From NCBI GenBank assembly GCA_038242095.1, contig JBBSSJ010000002.1, forward strand, positions 1-46,457: 46,457 nucleotides of DNA. Reading direction: 5' to 3'. Both the position numbers and the translations under genes were made by a program. Below the pieces are notes generated by a model, which saw nothing but the letters and a program-made list of their open reading frames with translations, ran no database searches and was not told the origin of the DNA. Positions 41,080 to 46,457 of this stretch are shown in pieces. Every line of letters begins with the position of its first letter. Position 1 is the stretch's first letter. Source of the stretch: Persicitalea sp038242095. GTDB taxonomy: Bacteria; Bacteroidota; Bacteroidia; Cytophagales; Spirosomataceae.

Positions 41080-44000
41080 ATGAATGAATTTGTGAAAAGG
41101 CACATCATCGCCCTGCTGACCGGCTTGTTGGTGTTGGGGTGTGCGCAAAGTAAAATGAATAACGCCGGTGACGGGAGCAAAATGACTTCCCGGCCTGAGG
41201 ACGCTAAGGTAGCAGACGCCCGGCGAGCCGAAGTACTGTTTTTGGGTAACGCCAGTAAGCACCACGATTCGGGTAAGTACGCGCCCTGGCTGGCGATCAA
41301 GCTGTTCGAAAGCGGCATCAATACGTCCTACACCGAAGATCTGAACGACCTGAACCCCAAAAATCTGGCGAAATACGACGCGCTTATCATTTATGCCAAC
41401 TACGATGTCATTTCGCCCGCCCAGGAAAGCGCGCTGAAAGATTTTGTGGAAGGGGGTAAAGGATTTATCCCACTACATTCGGCCTCAGGTTGTTTCCTTA
41501 ATTCCGAGTGGTACATCAAAACCGTCGGCGGACAGTTTGCCACCCACAAAACGGGCGATTTTACCGCTGAAATCGTCAACACGAATCATCCGGTGATGAA
41601 AGGTATGAAGCCTTTTACGACCTGGGATGAAACCTACGTTCTCAAAAACATCAACCCAGACATGACCGTGCTGACCGAGCGGGTCGAGGACGGACAGCAT
41701 TACCCATATACCTGGGTGCGCAATCAGGGCAAAGGGCGGGTATTTTACACCGCCTATGGCCACGAAGACCGCACTTGGTCAAATGATGGTTTCCTCGACC
41801 TGGTGAGTAACGGCGTTCATTGGGCGCTGGGCGATCAGGTCAATGCGCAGATCGCGGCTTTGAATATTCCCAACGTGAGCATCTACCAGCTTGATACGAT
41901 GGCGGCCTATACCAAAAGGCATTTGGTTCCCAAAATGCAGAAAGCGCTCACGCCCGCTGAATCCAATAAATTGACGCAGGTACTGCCTGATTTTAAGATC
42001 GAGCTTTTCGCATCCGACCCCGACATCGAGAACCCCATCGCGATGGCCTGGGACGAGCGCGGTCGCCTGTGGGTGGTCGAGTCGGTGGATTATCCTAATA
42101 CTTTTAAGGAAACGGACGGTGAGGCCAACGACCGCATCAAGATTTGTGAAGACACCGATGGCGACGGCAAGGCCGATAAATTCACCGTCTTTGCCGATGG
42201 GCTCAACATTCCCACGAGTATGGTCTTTGCCAACGACGGCATTATCGTCTCGATGGCGCCCGATATTTTGTTTCTGAAAGACACCAACGGCGACGATAAA
42301 GCCGATGTGCGCGAGATTATCAGCCACGGCTGGCGCAAAGGTGACACCCACTCGGGTCCTTCTAACCTTTCCTATGGATTTGATAACAAAATCTGGGGTT
42401 CGGTAGGCTATTCCGGCTTCGACGGCGATATGAACGGCAAGAAAATGCGGTTCAACCAGGGCGTTTTTCGTTTCAAACCCAATGGTGATGACTTTGCGTA
42501 CTTGGGAAACACCAGCAACAACACCTGGGGTTTTGGCCTGACGGAAGACAACAATGCCTTCCTTTCTACGGCCAACAATACCCACAGTGCCTACTACTCG
42601 ATGCCCGCCAATTACCTGACGCGCGCCGTACCGGGTGAGGACCGGCAGGTGGACGCCGTGCAGAAAATCGACGGCCATTACGACGCCCACACCATGACGC
42701 CCAACATCCGACAGGTCGACGTGGTGGGGGGTTATACTGCCGCTGCGGGGCACCACTTCTACACTGCCCGCGATTTCCCCAAGGAATACTGGAACCGCAT
42801 CGCCTTTGTGAGCGAGCCTACCATGCGCCTGGTTCACAATGCGATCATCGAACCCGATGGCGCCGGATTCAAGGAAAAAGACGGCTGGAATCTGCTGGCC
42901 AGTTCCGACGAGTGGTTTGGTCCCGTGCAGGCGCAGGTCGGTCCCGACGGCGCAGTCTGGATTTCGGATTGGTACAACTTCATCATTCAGCACAACGTGT
43001 TTGTGCCCCGTCAGGCTCCCTCGGAATTCATACTACCTTTCACCGAGCAGCCGCCCGGGCAGGGCAATGCTTTCATCAGCCCATTGCGTGATGTCAACCA
43101 TGGCCGCGTGTACCGGGTCGTGTACAAAGACGCAACGAAAAAGCCCGCAATGAAGCTTTCAAAAAGCGACGTTCCCGGCTTGATCGCCGCGTTGGAAAAT
43201 GACAACATGTTCTGGCGCATGACCGCTCAGCGATTGTTGGTAGAAAATCAGGACAAGTCGGTTGCGCCCGCTTTGATCAAAATCGTCGGTAATCAGACAG
43301 TGGACGAAATTGGCCTGAATAGCCCGGCCGTCCACGCCTTGTGGACAATGCACGGCTTAGGCTTGCTCGACGGTACTAACGCCGAAGCGATGGACGCTGC
43401 CACGAAGGCCCTCACCCACCCTGCCGCCGGCGTGCGCAAGGCCGCCGCTCAAGTACTACCCAAGAATGAGCAGAGCTTTGGCTCGGTCCAGCAAATGCTC
43501 AAAGATCCCAACCTGAATACACGCCTGACGAATATTGTTGAGTTAGTGGAAGTACCCGCCTCCGACAAAATTGGTGAAGCAATTTATCTGGCTTCGCTCG
43601 AAGATGAGAACGCCAAGGATCGATGGTTGTCAAAAGCATTGCTTTCGGCTGCCGTTACGCACCAGAAAGGCTTTATGGCTGCCGCCAAGAAGTACAACCG
43701 CAAGTCGTACTTCAACGATAGAGTTGTGGGAATGCTGGCCAAAGAGGTTTACGAGTTGAACCGCCGCAGCGCGATGCAGTACCCACCCGATGTAAAGGGG
43801 AAGGAGCTTATCATCCGCACCAGCGTAACCAAGGCCGAAGACAAGCCGCTGCAGGGCTTCATCGCCGGACAGGGCAGCAACAAATTGGGTTACGCACTCT
43901 ATATTCAGGATGGCAAAGTGTTTATGGACGTGTACCAACACAACATGGCCACGAGCGTCGCTACGAGCCAGCCGCTGCCCGATAAGTTCGACCTGATGGC

Positions 44001-44655
44001 CGAGCTGGGCAAAGGCGGTAACGTGACGATCTCGATCGATGGCAAACTTGCCGCCGAAGGAAAAGCGCACATGCTGTTTATGGAATCGCTCCCCAACACG
44101 CTACATACGGGTGAAGATGGCGAGGGCGACGAGAAGATCGGCCCTTACGATGGTCGCTTTGGGTTCCAGGGCAACTTCCAAAAAGCTACGCTGGAATTGC
44201 AAAGCCCCGGCGCTATGGAAATGGAAGCCGCCGAGACAGTAAAAACTAAAACTTCGACGCCGAAAACTAATTCAAACGCCAGGCTCATCGAGTTAAGTGT
44301 GGTGCCTGAAATGCTGCAATTTGACAAGGTGCTATTGACCGCGAAAGCGGGCGAGAAAGTGGTCATCAATCTGGAAAATCCCGACGGGATGCAGCATAAT
44401 CTTTTAATTATCAAGATTGGCACGCTGCAAAAAGTAGGCAAAGCCGCCGATGAAATGCTTTCTAACCCTAAAGCCGCCGAGATGGCCTACGTTCCACAGA
44501 TACCCGAGGTCTTGGAGCACACTAATCTGGTCAATCCCGGCGAAACGGCGACGCTGGAATTCACCGTTCCCAGCACACCGGGCGACTATCCGTTCGTGTG
44601 TACTTTCCCCGGTCACTGGCGCGGAATGAATGGTATCTTGCGGGTAACGAAGTAG
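41080..44655 (+). CDS. ThuA - PVC-type dehydrogenase propeller - HEAT - LamG-like - cupredoxin fusion lipoprotein
   Basis: 1191 residues, lipobox LVLGC (Cys21). Order: ThuA-like glutamine-amidotransferase-fold domain about 50-255 (AEVLFLGNASKHHDSGKY, YDALIIYANYD, GKGFIPLHSASG, GRVFYTAYGHEDRTW); dehydrogenase propeller about 290-680 (MAWDERGRLWVVESVDYPN, EDTDGDGKADKFTVF, THSGPSNLSYG, VWISDWYNFI); HEAT-like helices about 690-890; a LamG-like sandwich about 905-1050; and a type-1 copper domain about 1065-1191 with ligands H1106, C1174, H1179 and M1183 (CTFPGHWRGM). No CxxCH haem site is seen, so copper replaces the cytochrome found in many PVC dehydrogenases. Likely oxidises sugars or their derivatives in the periplasm or at the surface. 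Confidence 0.88.
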   Translation: MNEFVKRHIIALLTGLLVLGCAQSKMNNAGDGSKMTSRPEDAKVADARRAEVLFLGNASKHHDSGKYAPWLAIKLFESGINTSYTEDLNDLNPKNLAKYDALIIYANYDVISPAQESALKDFVEGGKGFIPLHSASGCFLNSEWYIKTVGGQFATHKTGDFTAEIVNTNHPVMKGMKPFTTWDETYVLKNINPDMTVLTERVEDGQHYPYTWVRNQGKGRVFYTAYGHEDRTWSNDGFLDLVSNGVHWALGDQVNAQIAALNIPNVSIYQLDTMAAYTKRHLVPKMQKALTPAESNKLTQVLPDFKIELFASDPDIENPIAMAWDERGRLWVVESVDYPNTFKETDGEANDRIKICEDTDGDGKADKFTVFADGLNIPTSMVFANDGIIVSMAPDILFLKDTNGDDKADVREIISHGWRKGDTHSGPSNLSYGFDNKIWGSVGYSGFDGDMNGKKMRFNQGVFRFKPNGDDFAYLGNTSNNTWGFGLTEDNNAFLSTANNTHSAYYSMPANYLTRAVPGEDRQVDAVQKIDGHYDAHTMTPNIRQVDVVGGYTAAAGHHFYTARDFPKEYWNRIAFVSEPTMRLVHNAIIEPDGAGFKEKDGWNLLASSDEWFGPVQAQVGPDGAVWISDWYNFIIQHNVFVPRQAPSEFILPFTEQPPGQGNAFISPLRDVNHGRVYRVVYKDATKKPAMKLSKSDVPGLIAALENDNMFWRMTAQRLLVENQDKSVAPALIKIVGNQTVDEIGLNSPAVHALWTMHGLGLLDGTNAEAMDAATKALTHPAAGVRKAAAQVLPKNEQSFGSVQQMLKDPNLNTRLTNIVELVEVPASDKIGEAIYLASLEDENAKDRWLSKALLSAAVTHQKGFMAAAKKYNRKSYFNDRVVGMLAKEVYELNRRSAMQYPPDVKGKELIIRTSVTKAEDKPLQGFIAGQGSNKLGYALYIQDGKVFMDVYQHNMATSVATSQPLPDKFDLMAELGKGGNVTISIDGKLAAEGKAHMLFMESLPNTLHTGEDGEGDEKIGPYDGRFGFQGNFQKATLELQSPGAMEMEAAETVKTKTSTPKTNSNARLIELSVVPEMLQFDKVLLTAKAGEKVVINLENPDGMQHNLLIIKIGTLQKVGKAADEMLSNPKAAEMAYVPQIPEVLEHTNLVNPGETATLEFTVPSTPGDYPFVCTFPGHWRGMNGILRVTK

Positions 44656-44709
44656 TTTAAATTCAAGAGTTTAGAGTCTAAATTTCAAATTTATTTCCAA
44701 CATTTTTTT

Positions 44710-45447
44710 ATGATAAATTCATTTTTAAATACTTTCTTATCCCTCGCTCTTCTGGTATTGATCGGCGTGGCTTGCTCAAAGAACGCGGGTATGTCATCGG
44801 GCAAGAAACCCATCAAGGTACTTCTGGTCGGTGGCGGCTCGTCGCACGATTTCGACAAGTATTACAAAGGTGAGGACGTCGCTACCCTGCAAAAAGACGG
44901 ACTTGCTACGGTCGAGTACACCGACGACCCTACGACAATCCTTTCAAAACTATCAGGTGTGGATGTATTGTATCTCAGCAACAACCAGCCCATCAGTGAC
45001 GTGGCTACGCGCCAGGCGATTTTCGCCTTTGTCGATGCAGGAAAAGGTTTGGTACTGGCGCACCCCGCGCTCTGGTACAACTGGAACGACTGGCCGGAGT
45101 ATAACCAGAAACTTGTCGGTGGCGGCTCCAAGGGCCACAACAAATACGGCCCCTTCGACGTGACGATCACGGACAAAGGCAGCCCAATCATGAAGGGTGT
45201 ACCCGCTACTTTTCATTTGGACGACGAGCTGTACTATCTAAAGCCCGATGCCACTGGGACACCCATCAAGGTACTGGCAACAGCCAAAGCCACCACCTCA
45301 CCTGACGTATTCCCAAGTATTTTCACCGTGCAATACCCCAAGGGCCGTATCGTGGGTATCGCCCTCGGCCACGACGCCGCTTCGCACACCATCGACCCTT
45401 ACAAAACCATTTTACGCAATTCGATTAAGTGGGCAGCAGGAAGATAA
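44710..45447 (+). CDS. ThuA-domain lipoprotein
   Basis: 245 residues, lipobox GVAC (Cys22). A single ThuA domain (KVLLVGGGSSHDFDKYY, SGVDVLYLSNNQ, GKGLVLAHPALWYNWNDWPEY, GRIVGIALGHDAASH). ThuA proteins are tied to trehalose and other disaccharide use and, in recent work on Bacteroidota, to keto-glycoside handling. It lies 54 bases after the fusion gene, whose N-terminal domain is a distant relative, so two ThuA domains act in the same operon. Confidence 0.88.
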   Translation: MINSFLNTFLSLALLVLIGVACSKNAGMSSGKKPIKVLLVGGGSSHDFDKYYKGEDVATLQKDGLATVEYTDDPTTILSKLSGVDVLYLSNNQPISDVATRQAIFAFVDAGKGLVLAHPALWYNWNDWPEYNQKLVGGGSKGHNKYGPFDVTITDKGSPIMKGVPATFHLDDELYYLKPDATGTPIKVLATAKATTSPDVFPSIFTVQYPKGRIVGIALGHDAASHTIDPYKTILRNSIKWAAGR

Positions 45448-45470
45448 GGTGGAAAGGAAGAAAGGTTAAA

Positions 45471-45483
45471 GGGGTGAACGGCT
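45471..45483 (+). repeat. small intergenic repeat, copy 2
   Basis: GGGGTGAACGGCT, followed by AACGATAAA and a partial second copy (ACGGCTAACGG, 45492-45502). The same 13 bases lie at 20575-20587. The 173-base gap in which it lies holds no other clear element. Confidence 0.4.
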
Positions 45484-45620
45484 AACGATAAACGGCTAAC
45501 GGCACCTTTTCACCCAATGCTTCCTTTGTCACCCTTAGCGTACCGGGCCGCCGGGCGGTCGAAGGGCTCCCTTCTACCTAAAATCAAACTTTTCAATACA
45601 ACACAAACATTTCCCCTTTT

Positions 45621-46457
45621 ATGAGTAACACACAAGTCACCGTCGTCATCGTTGGAATGGGTTTTGGTAAAGAATTCATCCCCATTTATCAGAAACATCC
45701 CAAAATCAAAGCCGTCGGCATTTGTACGCGCCGCAAGGAAGTGCGCGACGAACTGACAGAAAAATACAACCTCGATCCCAGCCTGGTTTTTGAGCATTTC
45801 GAGGATATTCCCAAGCGCGACGACGTCGATGCGATCCACATCGTAACGCCCGTACCCGACCACGCTCGCATGACGCTGGCCTCGCTGAACGCCAACAAAC
45901 ACACTGCCTGCACCATCCCGATGGCAATGACCAAGGAAGACTGTATCGCCATCGTAGACGCCAAGCGCAAGTCCGGCAAAGTATACATGATGATGGAAAC
46001 AGCGCTTTATACCCGCGAATTCCTGTACGGAATGAAACTCGCCGAGGAAGGCAAATTGGGCCGCATTCAGTTCGTGCGTGGTTCGCACATTCAGGACATG
46101 AGCATGCCCGGCTGGGATGAATACTGGAAGGGTTACCCGCCGATGTTGAACGGCACCCATGCCATTGCGCCCCTGCTCAAAATTAATAATACCAAGGCCG
46201 AAACGGTCGTATGCCACGGTTCAGGTCGCCTGTCGGACGATTTGGCGAACCGCTACGGTTCTCCTTTTGCCGTCGAAACGGCCACTTTTACGCTGAAAGA
46301 TTCGGACGTGGTGGCCGAGGCGACGCGCTCGCTCTTCGACGTGGTGCGGCAGTACCGCGAAAGTTACGATGTTTATGGTAGCAAAATGTCTTTTGAGTGG
46401 GAGCAATTGGAGGACGAGAGCCATGTCATCTTCACTGGCGGTGAGGCGGCCGAACGC
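45621..46457 (+). CDS. Gfo/Idh/MocA-family oxidoreductase, cut by the window end
   Basis: Starts at ATG 45621 and stays open for 279 codons to the window edge. Cytoplasmic, no signal peptide. Rossmann start TVVIVGMGFGKEFIPIY, then IHIVTPVPDHARM, and in place of the common EKP motif TIPMAMTKEDC, a variant found in one branch of the family. The central METALYTREFLYGMKLAEEG and GRIQFVRGSHIQDM follow. With the ThuA and dehydrogenase genes upstream, it probably oxidises or reduces a sugar at one carbon inside the cell. The C-terminal end is not visible. Confidence 0.87.
   Translation, partial: MSNTQVTVVIVGMGFGKEFIPIYQKHPKIKAVGICTRRKEVRDELTEKYNLDPSLVFEHFEDIPKRDDVDAIHIVTPVPDHARMTLASLNANKHTACTIPMAMTKEDCIAIVDAKRKSGKVYMMMETALYTREFLYGMKLAEEGKLGRIQFVRGSHIQDMSMPGWDEYWKGYPPMLNGTHAIAPLLKINNTKAETVVCHGSGRLSDDLANRYGSPFAVETATFTLKDSDVVAEATRSLFDVVRQYRESYDVYGSKMSFEWEQLEDESHVIFTGGEAAER

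Noticed and set aside
41779..42993. Open frame of 404 codons on the minus strand opposite the ThuA/dehydrogenase fusion
   Set aside because: It lies fully antisense to a gene with clear domains, its protein has no recognisable family pattern, and long antisense frames are common where the codon third position favours G/C.

Overview
The window looks like about 46 kb of a chromosome from a member of the Bacteroidota, most likely order Cytophagales (Spirosoma/Dyadobacter-like). The reasons are a SusC/SusD pair with DUF3823, an ECF sigma/FecR pair, a GLPGLI protein beside an outer-membrane beta-barrel receptor, a glycine-rich single-RRM protein, DUF5916-type outer membrane proteins, A-rich leaders without clear Shine-Dalgarno sites, and several promoters of the TTTG / TAnnTTTG type. 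G+C is near 50% by eye, except in one AT-rich insert. No tRNA, rRNA, CRISPR array, insertion sequence or phage gene was seen.

Layout. 1-3.1 kb: the end of an LpxR-like lipid A deacylase, a secreted M20 peptidase, an AHSA1/SRPBCC protein and a GyrI-like protein whose conserved tail is out of frame. 3.2-6.2 kb: a cluster of REP-like hairpins, a SusD-like C-terminal fragment, and a translationally coupled sodium:solute symporter/phosphoesterase pair. 6.2-9.0 kb: an AT-rich three-gene cassette on the minus strand (small basic protein, TIR/deoxyribosyltransferase-like protein, OLD-type ATPase with TOPRIM), the best candidate for an undescribed defence-type system. 9.2-13.1 kb: HAD-like phosphatase, Cys-rich lipoprotein, beta-lactamase-fold hydrolase, ClC channel. 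13.2-17.7 kb: a PVC-dehydrogenase remnant, a proline-rich protein, MtfA-like peptidase, a DUF5916 pseudogene with several lesions, a glycine-rich lipoprotein and a cold-shock protein. 17.8-26.6 kb: exported Gfo/Idh/MocA oxidoreductase, GH144-like glucanase, OmpA-type lipoprotein, GLPGLI protein, TonB-type receptor, FabH. 26.7-32.6 kb: YfcE-like phosphodiesterase, alkaline-phosphatase-superfamily enzyme, a 1068-aa sortilin-like propeller protein and an RRM protein.

32.7-46.5 kb is one functional block on the plus strand: ECF sigma factor, FecR anti-sigma factor, SusC with an STN signalling domain, SusD, a DUF3823 lipoprotein, a terminator, then a 1191-aa lipoprotein fusing ThuA, dehydrogenase propeller, HEAT-like, LamG-like and type-1 copper domains, a second ThuA lipoprotein, and a cytoplasmic Gfo/Idh/MocA oxidoreductase cut by the window end. 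I infer a sugar-uptake locus in which the ligand is handled by oxidation (possibly keto-sugar chemistry) rather than by a glycoside hydrolase, with copper-mediated electron transfer at the cell surface or in the periplasm.

Gene decay is frequent: a truncated SusD, a collapsed PVC dehydrogenase, a DUF5916 gene with four or more lesions and an out-of-frame GyrI tail. Some single-base lesions lie in homopolymers, so sequencing error must be excluded before all are called biological.
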